Source: Brachybacterium aquaticum
Lineage (GTDB): Bacteria; Actinomycetota; Actinomycetes; Actinomycetales; Dermabacteraceae
Length of the DNA: 64,000 nucleotides
NCBI RefSeq assembly: GCF_014204755.1
Contig: NZ_JACHLZ010000001.1
Coordinates: forward strand, 2,046,001-2,110,000
Direction: 5' to 3'
Both the position numbers and the translations under genes were made by a program. The notes beneath the pieces were generated by a model. It made no database searches and was not told the DNA's origin. It worked only from the letters and a program-made list of their open reading frames with translations. Every line of letters starts with the position of its first letter. The first letter of the stretch is position 1. This document shows, in pieces, positions 16,672-24,922 of the stretch.

Positions 16672-18072
16672 TCATCCTGAGATATGGGAACTGTCGCCGT
16701 GGGGCATCCCCCACCCTGCGGGGAACAGTCCGTCCGCGCCCGGCCCGCGGGGCCCGTCGGACGCCTCTGCGGAGGGGTCCGCGCGGGCGTCGGCAGGAGT
16801 GTCGACAGGGCCATCGACGGCGCGATCGACGGGCCCGTCGGCTGGTCCGTCGACGGCGGAGTCCCCGCGCGGTGCCGGGCGGCCCGGGGCGAGCGTCGAC
16901 CCCCTCCCCAGGCTGCTGCTGCCGAAGCGGTCGCGGGCCCGGTCCATGGCGGCTTCGAGGTCCGACCATCCGGCCGACCTCGCGGTCAGCTCGGACTGCA
17001 CGGCGATCCCGGCAGAGGGCTCGAGGTGGGTGGCTCGCACCCCGGCCAGGCGCACCCGGGGCATCGACGGCCGCTCCCGCTCCCACAGGGCGACCACGAG
17101 CTCGCGCAGCCGTTCGCCGCTGGCGGTGGGCTGGTCGAGGGTCGAGGAGCGGGTGATCGTGGTGCCGTCGGGAGCGCGCAGCTTGAGCACGACGGTGCGG
17201 CCGACGAAGCCGGCGCGGCGCAGCTGGCTCGCGACGTCGTCCGCCATGACGGTGATGCGTCGGCGCACTTCCTCGTGATCGGTGAGGTCCTCGTCCCAGG
17301 TCCGCTCGGTGCCCAGGGACCTGTCCTTGACCCGTCGGCCGAGGCCGGTGCGATCGCTGCCGTCGGCCAGCCGGGCGACCTCGCGAGCGCGCGGGCCGAG
17401 GGCGCGGGCGAGGGTGGCCGGCGGGATCTCGCGCAGCTGGCCGATGGTGCGCACGCCGAGCCGCTCGAGGGATGCCTGGGCCTTGGGGCCGATGCCGGAG
17501 ATCGCGCCGACGGGCAGCGGGGCGAGGAACTCGGCGGTGCGCGCGGCGGGGACGATGAGCATCCCATCGGGCTTGGCGCGCGCGGAGGCGATCTTCGCGA
17601 CCGCCCGGGAGACGGAGCCTCCGACGGAGCTGGGAAGACCCAGCTCCTCGCGGATGCGGCGGCGCAGGAGGTCCGCGATCTGCTCCGGCTCGCCGAACAG
17701 TCGCCGCGCCCCGCGCACGTCGAGGAACGCCTCGTCGACGCTGATCTGCTCGATGTCGGCGACGACGTCGCCGAGGATCCCCATCACCTGCCGGGAGACG
17801 GTGCGGTAGTGGTCGATGCGGGGAGGGACGATCACGAGATCCGGGGCGAGGCGGCGCGCGGAGGCCATCGGCATCGCCGAGCGGATGCCGCGGCTGCGGG
17901 CCGGGTAGCTGGCCGCGGCGACCACGCCGCGCGCCCCCGCGCCGCCGACCACGACCGGCAGGCCCCGCAGCGAAGGGTCGTCGCGCACCTCGATGGAGGC
18001 GAAGAAGGCGTCCATGTCGAGGTGGAGGATCCCGGGGATCTCCTCCGCCGTGCCGTCGTCGCGCGCGCCCAT
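16672..18072 (-). CDS. dinB: DNA polymerase IV (Y family)
   Basis: DinB (466 aa) is an error-prone translesion polymerase. Catalytic acidic residues are in place: Asp19 and Asp21 in LHLDMDAFFAS, and the Asp113-Glu114 pair in ISVDEAFLDV; the aromatic steric gate is in DAFFAS. The thumb helix-hairpin-helix (AISGIGPKAQASLERLG) and little-finger domain follow to about residue 390. The last 75 residues are a disordered tail with repeats of the type DGPVD, and end near ADGLFPAG. No canonical clamp-binding QxxLF motif is evident. The ATG at 18072 has GGAGGTG upstream. No LexA box was seen close to the gene. Confidence 0.95.
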   Translation of the reverse strand: MGARDDGTAEEIPGILHLDMDAFFASIEVRDDPSLRGLPVVVGGAGARGVVAAASYPARSRGIRSAMPMASARRLAPDLVIVPPRIDHYRTVSRQVMGILGDVVADIEQISVDEAFLDVRGARRLFGEPEQIADLLRRRIREELGLPSSVGGSVSRAVAKIASARAKPDGMLIVPAARTAEFLAPLPVGAISGIGPKAQASLERLGVRTIGQLREIPPATLARALGPRAREVARLADGSDRTGLGRRVKDRSLGTERTWDEDLTDHEEVRRRITVMADDVASQLRRAGFVGRTVVLKLRAPDGTTITRSSTLDQPTASGERLRELVVALWERERPSMPRVRLAGVRATHLEPSAGIAVQSELTARSAGWSDLEAAMDRARDRFGSSSLGRGSTLAPGRPAPRGDSAVDGPADGPVDRAVDGPVDTPADARADPSAEASDGPRGPGADGLFPAGWGMPHGDSSHISG

Positions 18073-18109
18073 CGCCACCTCCCTCGCCGGGCACTGTACC
18101 CGGGAGGGA

Positions 18110-18604
18110 TCAGGGGGCGGTGAGCTCGGCGAGGCGCGCGGGGAGGTCCGCCACGAGCGACGCGGCGACCTCGGCGAGGTGCGCGGCGGTGTCGGCGAGG
18201 TGCTGCGCGAGCAGGTCCGGGGCGGGCAGGGCACGCGGGTCCCGGTCCAGTCGCATCCGCTCGGCGACCATCGGGGCCATCTGCGCGGAGCGCTCCGCGG
18301 CCGCCCCGCCCAGGCGGTCCAGCGCGGTCCACACGTTCAGCGGGAGCGCCCGGCGACGCTCCCGGTTCGCCCGGGCGACCAGCACCCCGGCGCAGCGGAG
18401 CGCGGCGCGGTGGACGAGCTCGAAGGACTCGCGCGGGGCGGGGCCGGCGAGCTCGTGCGCCTGCTGGAGCAGCTGGCGCGCCCGCTCGAGATCGGCCTGG
18501 TCCTGATCGAGCCGGGCCAGCAGGAGGCGCTGGGCGCGCGCCTCGGACCGCAGCGCGGGTGCGGCCGTGCGGCGGGTGGTGGGACGGGCCGTCGTGTGGG
18601 TCAT
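18110..18604 (-). CDS. SAV_6107-type HEPN domain protein
   Basis: This 164-aa, nearly all-helical protein resembles the SAV_6107 family of actinobacterial HEPN proteins, which usually sit beside dinB. Features are a helical ARAQRLLLARLDQDQADLE segment, RESFELVHRAALRCAGVLVARAN (about 58-80) and a helical C-terminus. HEPN folds often carry an R-x4-6-H RNase motif, but I see no clear catalytic pair. Role unknown. AGGAGG precedes the ATG. It lies 37 nt upstream of dinB on the same strand, so they are probably co-transcribed. Confidence 0.75.
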   Translation of the reverse strand: MTHTTARPTTRRTAAPALRSEARAQRLLLARLDQDQADLERARQLLQQAHELAGPAPRESFELVHRAALRCAGVLVARANRERRRALPLNVWTALDRLGGAAAERSAQMAPMVAERMRLDRDPRALPAPDLLAQHLADTAAHLAEVAASLVADLPARLAELTAP

Positions 18605-18787
18605 CGCTCTGCTCCTCCTGTGCGCTGCTGCCAGTGCTGTGCTGCCTGTGCTGTCGTGCCGAGGACGACGCTACGCAGGGGGTGTGACATCCGACGCTCG
18701 GGACGCCGCCCGGTGGAGGGCGCCGCCCTGGGGAGGAACGGTCGTGGAGGGCGGCGGCGCTCGCCCGCTGATCCCTCGGTGATCTCC
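18605..18787. other. Divergent spacer
   Basis: The spacer between the HEPN gene (minus) and the spermidine-synthase-like gene (plus) must hold both promoters. The side nearest the HEPN gene is rich in CTGTGCTG-like units. No gene is seen. Confidence 0.4.
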
Positions 18788-18793
18788 TAGAGT
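18788..18793 (+). promoter_or_regulatory. Leaderless -10 box of the spermidine-synthase-like gene
   Basis: TAGAGT, then GGGGCG (6 nt), then the ATG at 18800. No ribosome-binding site is present at a useful distance. Confidence 0.5.
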
Positions 18794-18799
18794 GGGGCG

Positions 18800-19642
18800 A
18801 TGCCCCGCCGCGATCGTGCGCCGCGTGCCGTGTTCGAGCACCTCGGCCCGCTGGACACCCTCATCCCCATCTCCACCGGTGCCGCCCGGCTCACCCGGGA
18901 GAACGACGGGTCGGTGCTGCTGGACGTCAACGGCGTCCCCTCCTCGCACCTGCACCCCGATCCCGAGCACCTGGTGTTCGAGTACATGCGCTGGATGCTG
19001 CTGGTGATCGACCGGCACCTGGAGGACTTCCCGGACGAGCGGGCCCCGCAGCTGGCGCATCTTGGCGGGGGTGGATGCTCACTCCCCCGCGCGGTCGCCG
19101 CCCGCCATCCCCGCTCCCGCCAGATCGTGGTCGAGGTCGATGCGCTGCTCGCTGAGCAGGTGCGCGAGTGGTTCGACCTGCCCCGCTCCCCGCAGCTTCG
19201 GCTGCGGATCGACGACGCGCTGACCGCGCTGCGCGACTGGCGCGAGGATCGCTTCGACGTGCTGGTGCGGGACGTGTTCTCGGGCTCCCTCACCCCGCCG
19301 GAGCTGACGAGCGTGCAGGCGGTGCGCCATGCGGCGCGGGTGCTGCGGGAGGACGGCCTCTACCTCGCCAACTGCGCGGCGCCGCCCGGGACCGGTCTGG
19401 TCGCCGACGAGGTCGCGACGCTCTCGGAGGTGTTCGCGCACGTCAGGATCATCGCCGAGCCCTCCCAGCTGGCCGGCAAGCGCCGGGGCAACTGCGTGCT
19501 GCTCGCCTCGCAGCGCCCGCTGCCCGACGGGGTGGACCGCGCGCTGCGCTCCGATGCGGTCTCGGTGCGGCTGGCGCCGACCGACCGGGTGCGCGCGCTC
19601 GCCCGGGCGGGGCAGGTCATCGACGTCGGCGGGACCGACTGA
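18800..19642 (+). CDS. Spermidine synthase-like SAM-binding protein
   Basis: This 280-aa protein resembles the aminopropyltransferase/spermidine synthase fold: HLVFEYMRWMLLVIDRHL, the nucleotide-binding LAHLGGGGCSLPRAVAARHP (about 87-106), an acidic residue ending the next strand (IVVEVDALL) and FDVLVRDVFSG. It lacks transmembrane helices and is shorter than fused transporter/synthase proteins. Whether it makes polyamines or is a methyltransferase is unknown; homologues in actinobacteria are commonly labelled spermidine synthase on fold alone. It is a single gene with two hairpins downstream. Confidence 0.75.
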   Translation: MPRRDRAPRAVFEHLGPLDTLIPISTGAARLTRENDGSVLLDVNGVPSSHLHPDPEHLVFEYMRWMLLVIDRHLEDFPDERAPQLAHLGGGGCSLPRAVAARHPRSRQIVVEVDALLAEQVREWFDLPRSPQLRLRIDDALTALRDWREDRFDVLVRDVFSGSLTPPELTSVQAVRHAARVLREDGLYLANCAAPPGTGLVADEVATLSEVFAHVRIIAEPSQLAGKRRGNCVLLASQRPLPDGVDRALRSDAVSVRLAPTDRVRALARAGQVIDVGGTD

Positions 19643-19645
19643 CCG

Positions 19646-19687
19646 GTCGGCCGACGGGGCTGTGGGCCAGAGGGCCCGTCGGCCGAC
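19646..19687. terminator. Inverted repeat formed by two copies of the GTCGGCCGAC element
   Basis: GTCGGCCGACGGG (19646-19658) pairs perfectly with CCCGTCGGCCGAC (19675-19687) over 13 bp with a 16-nt loop. It starts 3 nt after the spermidine-synthase-like stop. Two copies of a dispersed palindrome in opposite orientation create the stem. Confidence 0.55.
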
Positions 19688-19711
19688 CTGTCCCCCACGA
19701 CGAAGAACGGA

Positions 19712-19740
19712 CCGGGAAGGAGCGCGATGCTCCTTCCCGG
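19712..19740. terminator. Bidirectional terminator between convergent genes
   Basis: CCGGGAAGGAGC (19712-19723) and its complement (19729-19740) form a perfect 12-bp stem with a 5-nt loop, between the plus-strand gene ending at 19642 and cspA ending at 19767. Confidence 0.75.
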
Positions 19741-19766
19741 CCCGTGCACTCACGGGAGATCCGTGA

Positions 19767-19970
19767 TCAGAGAGGGCGGACCTGCTCGGCCTGCGGCCCC
19801 TTGTCCCCCTGGCTGACCTCGAACTCCACTCGCTGACCCTCTTCGAGGGAGCGGTAGCCGTCCATGTCGATCTTGCTGTGGTGCACGAAGACGTCTGCGC
19901 CGCCTCCGTCGATCTCGATGAATCCGTAGCCCTTTTCGGCGTTGAACCACTTGACCGAGCCCTGTGCCAT
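19767..19970 (-). CDS. cspA: Cold-shock protein (CspA family)
   Basis: This 67-aa OB-fold protein binds single-stranded RNA and DNA. The two nucleic-acid-binding motifs are present: RNP1-like [10 protein letters not shown] (about 15-24) and RNP2-like DVFVHHSKI (about 27-35). Length and sequence ([17 protein letters not shown]) are canonical for actinobacterial CspA. The ATG at 19970 is preferred to 19979 because the family starts with M(A)xGxVKWFN and AAGGTG lies 7 nt upstream. A long stretch without a gene lies upstream (see the next entry). Confidence 0.95.
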   Translation of the reverse strand: MAQGSVKWFNAEKGYGFIEIDGGGADVFVHHSKIDMDGYRSLEEGQRVEFEVSQGDKGPQAEQVRPL

Positions 19971-20247
19971 ACCTGTCACCTTCTGTGTCGTCCATCATCG
20001 GCCGCACGACGCGACCGCGGTGCCGCGTGAAGCCGTCCCCCGCCAAGGCGGGTGGCGCATTGGTGCGAGCCGTACTGCTGTGCCGAGGCATCATCGACGG
20101 GCTGTCCTGCTGGACCTGCATCACCGCAACGCGGACATTCTGTCATGACCGTGGCCCGCTTCACACGGTGACGTCCGCCTGCTGGTCACGAAGCAGTAAC
20201 GAACTCGCTCCCAAGACCCCGCGCAGCCCTGTCGCGCGGCGTGAGGG
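19971..20247 (-). other. cspA upstream region / probable long 5' leader
   Basis: These 277 nt hold no convincing gene. Cold-shock genes often have long structured leaders, so part of it may be transcribed. A 62-codon frame (20164-19976) begins with a zinc-ribbon-like stretch, but it has no family match that I recognise. Confidence 0.35.
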
Positions 20248-21249
20248 TCACTGTCCTCGCGGGGACTCGGGGTCCTCGGGACCCTCCTCCGCCTCGTCCT
20301 CGTCATCGCGGTCGGCGAGGAAGCGCTCGAAGTGCTCCCCGATCTCGTCGGCCGTGGGGAGGTCGAGCGTGGTGGCCAGGGGCGCGCGGTCCGCTCCCTC
20401 GCTCATCGCGTCGTACTGCTCCTCGAGCGCACTGACGATCTGGCGCACCTCGTTGTTCTGGGCGAGGGTGCCCTGCAGGGCGACGGTCGCCGCATCGGTG
20501 AGGTCGCCGAGGTGGACGAGGGGAAGCTCGAGATCCGCCGCCTCGCTGACCCGGCGCAGCAGCGCGAGCGCCCCGGCGGGGAAGTCGGTGCGGGTGAGGT
20601 AGTGCGGGATCTGCGCGGCATAGCCCATGGCGGGATGACCCGCGCGGCCGAGGGTGTGCTCGAGCAGGGCCCCGAAGGCCGCGGGGATGACCAGCTCCGC
20701 CATGCCCTCCTCCCCCTCGGACGGGTCCGTGCCCGGCGCCGGGGTGGGACGGGTGTGGGGCATGCCGAGCAGTGCAGGGTCGTTGGCATGCGCGAACAGG
20801 CCGATCGGGCGGGTGTGCGGAACCGCCATCGGGACCGCCTGCATGCCCACCACCCGCTCGACGTCGAAGTACTCGATGAGGTCGGTGAGCGCCTCGACGA
20901 GCCGCTTCCACTGCAGGTCCGGCTCCGGGCCGTCCAGGAGCAGGAAGGGCTGGTCCGCCTCGTCGTACACGAGCCAGAGCGTGAGCTCGGGGATGTCGAC
21001 GTCGGTGTAGGAGGTGCCGTCGAAGGTCGCCTGCGGGCGTGAGCCGCGGTAGTCCAGCAGCTCGTCGGTGTCGAAGGAGACCAGGCGCAGGTGGCGCAGC
21101 TCGTCGCGCAGGTACCGCGCGGCGATGCGGCAGGCGTTGCCGGCATCGACCATCCCCGGCAGGGCGTGGACCAGGGTGAGACCGGAACGGGGCACGGCCT
21201 CGAGGACCTCGGTGGACTCGAAGCGGTAGAGATCGCGCGGATCGCGCAT
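20248..21249 (-). CDS. PAC2 family protein (proteasome assembly chaperone-like)
   Basis: This 333-aa protein matches the PAC2 family of actinobacteria: VHALPGMVDAGNACRIAARYL near the N-terminus, VSFDTDELLDYRGSRPQATFD, FLLLDGPEPDLQWKRL, and VVGMQAVPMAVPHTRP. The C-terminus is acidic (DRDDEDEAEEGPEDPE). PAC2 proteins share a fold with eukaryotic proteasome-assembly chaperones; the bacterial role is unknown. The ATG at 21249 has AAGGGGAG upstream. The gene is divergent from helD, sharing a 151-nt spacer. Confidence 0.85.
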   Translation of the reverse strand: MRDPRDLYRFESTEVLEAVPRSGLTLVHALPGMVDAGNACRIAARYLRDELRHLRLVSFDTDELLDYRGSRPQATFDGTSYTDVDIPELTLWLVYDEADQPFLLLDGPEPDLQWKRLVEALTDLIEYFDVERVVGMQAVPMAVPHTRPIGLFAHANDPALLGMPHTRPTPAPGTDPSEGEEGMAELVIPAAFGALLEHTLGRAGHPAMGYAAQIPHYLTRTDFPAGALALLRRVSEAADLELPLVHLGDLTDAATVALQGTLAQNNEVRQIVSALEEQYDAMSEGADRAPLATTLDLPTADEIGEHFERFLADRDDEDEAEEGPEDPESPRGQ

Positions 21250-21400
21250 CGCGCTCCCCTTCCTCGCGGCCGTCGGACAGTCGGTGACCTGATGGCACGC
21301 GCACCCAGGCCCGTCCACCATAATGGACCACCGTGCTTCGCCGCCCTGGGTGCGCCCGGGGCGCGCGCGGCGTGTGGAGAGACATCGAGGGGGCAGGTCA
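21250..21400. promoter_or_regulatory. Divergent promoter region PAC2 / helD
   Basis: A small dyad centred on CCATAATGG (around 21317-21325) is the only AT-rich site in the spacer. CATAAT reads as a -10 for helD (leader about 70 nt), and the opposite strand gives CATTAT for the PAC2 gene. Overlapping divergent promoters are likely. Confidence 0.4.
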
Positions 21401-23683
21401 GTGGACGAGTCCGAGCAGCAGACGGTCCGGACCGAGGCGCAGGTCGCACGGGAGATCGCTCGGGAGCAGGAGTACGCGGACCGGCTCTACGAGCGGGTCG
21501 ACGAGCTCATCGCGCAGGTCGAGCGCAACCTCGACCAGATCCAAGGCTCGCAGCAGGCCTCGACCCACCAGAACCGCTCCGAGCGCGACGCCTTCATGGC
21601 GCTGTACGAGGACCGTCTCGCGCTGCTGCGCTCGGTCTCGCGCAGCGTGGTGTTCGGCCGGCTCGACATGGACGACGCCGCGCGCCACTACATCGGCCGC
21701 ATCGGCCTGTTCACCCCGGAGCGGGAGCAGCTGCTGGTGGACTGGCGCGCCCCTGCCGCTTCCGCGTTCTATCGCGCCACCAGCACCGAGCGGCTCGGGG
21801 TGCGGCTGCGCCGGCACCTCATCAACCGCGGCCGCACCGTGGTGGGGCTCGAGGACGACGTGCTGGACCAGTCCATGCTCGAGGGCGGCGCCGAGGACGT
21901 GGTGCTGCAGGGCGAGGGCGCGCTGCTGGCGGCCGTCTCCGGCACCCGCACCGGCCGCATGGGCGACATCGTCGCCACCATCCAGGCCGAGCAGGACCGC
22001 ATCATCCGCTCCGAGAACCGCGGCGTGCTCGTGGTGCAGGGCGGGCCGGGCACCGGCAAGACCGCCGTCGCGCTGCACCGCGCCGCCTACCTGCTGTACA
22101 CCCACCGTCGCCGCCTGGAGCACACGGGCGTGCTGATCATGGCGCCCACCCCCGGCTTCCTGCGCTACATCGAGCGGGTGCTGCCCAGCCTCGGCGAGTC
22201 GGGCGTGGTGATGATGACCCCCGGCGAGATGTTCCCGGGCGTGACCACCTTCGCGCACGACGAGGACGACGTCGCGCGCGTCAAGGGCGACATCGCCATG
22301 GCGGACCTGCTCGCCAAGGCCGTCAAGCTGCGCCAGGTCGTCCCCGAGAAGGACGTGCGCCTGCGAATCGACGGCACCGACCTCGTGCTGACCCGGGACA
22401 TGGTGCGCTCCGCCCGTCGCGAGGCGCGCGCCACCCACCGGCCCCACAACGCCGCCCGCACCGTGTTCGTCCGCGCGGCGATGGACCGCCTGGTCGACGC
22501 CTACGAGCGCGCGCTGAAGGCCGAGGGCCGCACCGTGGTCCCCGAGGACCGCCCCGACCTGCTCTCGGACCTGCGCCACGATCCCGAGGTGAGGCGGCAG
22601 CTGAACCTCGCCTGGCTCCCCTACACCCCGCAGGGCTTCCTGCGGATCCTGCTCTCCCGCCCGGACCGGCTGCGGGCCGCGGCACCGAGGGCCCTCGCCG
22701 ACAGGGTGTCGCTGCTGGTGCGCCCGAAGGACGCCGAGTGGACCGTCGAGGACGTGCCGCTGCTGGACGAGATCGCCGAGCTGCTGGGCGAGGACTCCGC
22801 CCCGGCGGAGGCGAAGGCCAAGGACGACGCCGAGCGGCGCCGCGCCGACGTGGAGTACGCCCGCAAGGTCATCGAGAACATCGACACCTCCGGCATCGTC
22901 CGCGCCGAGGACCTCGCCGACCAGGTGAGCCGCATCCGCGACGGCCGCACCCTCGCCGAGCGCGCCTCCTCCGAGCGCTCCTGGACGTACGGCCACGTGG
23001 TGGTCGACGAGGCGCAGGAGCACTCCCCCATGAGCTGGCGCGCCCTGATGCGCCGCGCCCCCACGAAGTCCTTCACCGTGGTGGGCGACGTCGCCCAGAC
23101 CTCCTCCGCCGGTGGCACCGACTCGTGGACCGCGGCGCTCTCCCCATACGTCCAGGACCGGCTCGAGGTCGAGCACCTCACCGTCAACTACCGCACCCCG
23201 GCACGGATCATGGACCGCGCGGTCGCGATGGCGCAGGCCCACTCCCTGCCCGTCACCGCGGTGAGCTCGGTGCGCGAAGGGGACGAGGACCCGCTGCTGG
23301 AGCGGACCGAGCCCGGTCAGCTCACGGCGCGCATCGCCGCGGCGGTCCGTGCCGTGCATGCGCGGATCCCCGGGCGCATCGCGGTGATCGCCGCGGCGGA
23401 GCGGCTCGAGGACCTCGCCGCCGCGCTGCGGGCCGACGGGGACCTGCCCCGGATCGGGACCGGGTCCGCGGGTGTGGACGACGAGATCGCGGTGATGACC
23501 GCGCAGGACGCCAAGGGCCTCGAGTTCGACACCGTGGTGATCGTCGAGCCGGCCGAGCTGATCGACGCCCATGGCGCGGGCGACCTCTACGTCGCCATGT
23601 CGCGCTCGACCCAGCACCTCGGGGTGGTCCATGCACGGGAGCTGCCGGCCGGCATGGCTCCGGAGGGTGCAGACGGCGCCTGA
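21401..23683 (+). CDS. HelD-type superfamily 1 ATPase (RNA polymerase recycling)
   Basis: This 760-aa protein is a UvrD/Rep-like SF1 ATPase of the HelD family. HelD removes stalled RNA polymerase from DNA, and the related HelR of some actinobacteria protects RNA polymerase from rifamycins. Seen: an N-terminal helical arm (VAREIAREQEYADRLYERVD), Walker A GGPGTGKTAVALHRA (about 214-228), Walker B-like VVVDEAQEHSPMSWRAL, and the late helicase motifs VMTAQDAKGLEFDTVVIVEP and LYVAMSRSTQHLGVV. I chose the GTG at 21401 because GAGGGGGCAGG lies upstream; upstream sequence is promoter-like. Whether it is HelD or HelR in function is not decided. Confidence 0.85.
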   Translation: MDESEQQTVRTEAQVAREIAREQEYADRLYERVDELIAQVERNLDQIQGSQQASTHQNRSERDAFMALYEDRLALLRSVSRSVVFGRLDMDDAARHYIGRIGLFTPEREQLLVDWRAPAASAFYRATSTERLGVRLRRHLINRGRTVVGLEDDVLDQSMLEGGAEDVVLQGEGALLAAVSGTRTGRMGDIVATIQAEQDRIIRSENRGVLVVQGGPGTGKTAVALHRAAYLLYTHRRRLEHTGVLIMAPTPGFLRYIERVLPSLGESGVVMMTPGEMFPGVTTFAHDEDDVARVKGDIAMADLLAKAVKLRQVVPEKDVRLRIDGTDLVLTRDMVRSARREARATHRPHNAARTVFVRAAMDRLVDAYERALKAEGRTVVPEDRPDLLSDLRHDPEVRRQLNLAWLPYTPQGFLRILLSRPDRLRAAAPRALADRVSLLVRPKDAEWTVEDVPLLDEIAELLGEDSAPAEAKAKDDAERRRADVEYARKVIENIDTSGIVRAEDLADQVSRIRDGRTLAERASSERSWTYGHVVVDEAQEHSPMSWRALMRRAPTKSFTVVGDVAQTSSAGGTDSWTAALSPYVQDRLEVEHLTVNYRTPARIMDRAVAMAQAHSLPVTAVSSVREGDEDPLLERTEPGQLTARIAAAVRAVHARIPGRIAVIAAAERLEDLAAALRADGDLPRIGTGSAGVDDEIAVMTAQDAKGLEFDTVVIVEPAELIDAHGAGDLYVAMSRSTQHLGVVHARELPAGMAPEGADGA

Positions 23684-23935
23684 GCGCTGGGCTGCCGACC
23701 CCCGGACAGGCGATCCCCGGACCGCCGATCCTCTGACCAGCGATCCCCGGGTCGCCGCTCACCTGTCCCGGAACGAGGATCGGCGGCCGTGGCTTCCCCT
23801 CCACGACCGCCGATCAGACGCGCACCTCGTCGGTGCACGGAGGACATCTTAAGCACATCCGGGACCCGCTCCGCACCACGTCCGGGAATCCTGTGGACCC
23901 CGCCGCGCCGGGGGGCCGGGTGACAGGTGCGGCGC
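23684..23935. terminator. Convergent spacer with terminator hairpin (23778-23815)
   Basis: Between helD and nrdR, GATCGGCGGCCGTGG (23778-23792) pairs with CCACGACCGCCGATC (23801-23815), 14 of 15 positions, with an 8-nt loop. Before it, the unit CGATCCCCGG recurs (around 23711 and 23741) with related CCGCCGATCC text. No gene is seen. Confidence 0.6.
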
Positions 23936-24430
23936 TCAGTCGGCGGCGCCGGCGGTCGCGGCCTGCACGTCCGCAGCGTCACCGATGCCCTCGGCGCGCA
24001 GCCGCGCGATGGCGGCCTCGAAGTCCTCGAGGGAGTCGAAGTCCTGGTAGACGCTCGCGAAGCGCAGGTACGCGACGAGGTCGAGCTCCTGGAGCGGCTG
24101 GAGGATCGCCAGACCGACCTGATGGGCGTCGATCTCGGCCTGACCGCTGGAGCGGATGTTCTCCTCGACCTTCTGCGCGAGCATCGCAAGCTGGTCGTCG
24201 CTGACGGGGCGGCCCTGGCAGGCCTTGCGCACGCCCGAGATGACCTTCGCGCGGCTGAAGGGCTCGCTCACGCCCGAGCGCTTGAGCACGGACAGGGAGG
24301 CGGTCTCCGAGGTGGAGAAGCGCCGGGAGCAGTTGGGGCACTGGCGTCGGCGCCGGATGGTCGCGCCGTCGTCGGACGTGCGCGAGTCGACGACGCGCGA
24401 ATCGGGGTGGCGGCAGAACGGGCAGTGCAT
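23936..24430 (-). CDS. nrdR: Transcriptional repressor NrdR
   Basis: NrdR (164 aa) is the nucleotide-sensing repressor of ribonucleotide reductase genes. An N-terminal zinc ribbon with Cys3, Cys6, Cys31 and Cys34 ([18 protein letters not shown]) is followed by an ATP-cone (about 49-139; [40 protein letters not shown]). Length is typical. The family starts at MHCPFC, so the ATG at 24430 is used rather than 24454. It is probably leaderless: TACCCT lies 6 nt before the ATG. Follows the LysM gene by 28 nt. Confidence 0.97.
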   Translation of the reverse strand: MHCPFCRHPDSRVVDSRTSDDGATIRRRRQCPNCSRRFSTSETASLSVLKRSGVSEPFSRAKVISGVRKACQGRPVSDDQLAMLAQKVEENIRSSGQAEIDAHQVGLAILQPLQELDLVAYLRFASVYQDFDSLEDFEAAIARLRAEGIGDAADVQAATAGAAD

Positions 24431-24436
24431 CCGCTC

Positions 24437-24442
24437 AGGGTA
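24437..24442 (-). promoter_or_regulatory. Leaderless -10 box of nrdR
   Basis: TACCCT, then GAGCGG (6 nt), then the nrdR ATG on the minus strand. It lies in the short gap after the LysM gene and would give nrdR its own leaderless transcript. Confidence 0.45.
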
Positions 24443-24458
24443 CCGGCACCGCATGCGC

Positions 24459-24851
24459 TCAGCGGGCGGAGTTCCCCTCGGCAGGCAGCTCGATCTCGGT
24501 GCCGGCGGTGATCCGACCGGTGGGCAGGTGGTTGAGCGCGCGGACCTGCGCGACGTACTCCGAGTGGCTCACGCCCTCGGGGGCGTGCTCCTCGGCGTAG
24601 CCCCAGAGGGTGTCCCCGGGCTGGACGGTGACGACCGCGGGACGCTCCTCGGTGCCGGCGAGGGCGGCGGGGAGGTCCAGCACCAGCAGGGCGACGGCCG
24701 CGACGAGCAGGCCGAGCAGGAAGGCGACGACGGTCAGGAGGAGGCGACCGCGGCGGGTCGGCTCGAGTCGAACGTGCTCTCGAACCGCACGCGCGGGGCG
24801 CTGCTCGTCCTGCCGCGGGAAGGGAAGGACCGTGGCGGTATGGGTACGCAT
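24459..24851 (-). CDS. LysM-domain membrane protein next to lexA (SOS-linked)
   Basis: This 130-aa protein has a cytoplasmic N-terminus, one transmembrane helix (about 34-58, [21 protein letters not shown]) and a C-terminal LysM peptidoglycan-binding domain (about 72-125; [36 protein letters not shown]). It is divergent from lexA, like the LysM or division-suppressor genes beside lexA in other Gram-positive bacteria (YneA in Bacillus, DivS in corynebacteria). I infer an SOS-induced division inhibitor or wall protein; similarity is to context and domain, not to a proven orthologue. The ATG at 24851 is set by AGGAG 7 nt upstream, which lies inside a LexA box. Confidence 0.8.
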   Translation of the reverse strand: MRTHTATVLPFPRQDEQRPARAVREHVRLEPTRRGRLLLTVVAFLLGLLVAAVALLVLDLPAALAGTEERPAVVTVQPGDTLWGYAEEHAPEGVSHSEYVAQVRALNHLPTGRITAGTEIELPAEGNSAR

Positions 24852-24853
24852 CT

Positions 24854-24869
24854 CCGAACTCCTGTTCGA
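24854..24869 (-). promoter_or_regulatory. LexA box overlapping the LysM-gene ribosome-binding site
   Basis: TCGAACAGGAGTTCGG on the minus strand is a near-perfect actinobacterial SOS box (CGAAC-N4-GTTCG). The spacer contributes AGGAG, which is the Shine-Dalgarno of the LysM gene, 7 nt before its ATG. The site is downstream of the predicted transcription start. Confidence 0.75.
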
Positions 24870-24884
24870 TCGAATTTCTGTGCG

Positions 24885-24914
24885 ACTGTAGCCGTCGGGT
24901 CGTGCGACACGCAA
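24885..24914 (-). promoter_or_regulatory. Probable promoter of the LysM gene
   Basis: TTGCGT (24914-24909), an 18-nt spacer, and TACAGT (24890-24885) on the minus strand. A start near 24878 leaves a leader of about 27 nt containing the LexA box and Shine-Dalgarno. Confidence 0.5.
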
Positions 24915-24922
24915 GAGGAATC

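Noticed and set aside
19976-20164. A 62-codon minus-strand frame upstream of cspA starting near a CPRCG zinc-ribbon-like stretch
   Set aside because: Only one Cys pair, no recognisable family, and Arg-rich shadow-like sequence after it. More likely part of the cspA leader.
21091-23736. An 881-codon plus-strand frame overlapping helD in another frame
   Set aside because: Arg/Ala/Gly/Pro-rich out-of-frame translation; the helD frame holds the Walker and helicase motifs.
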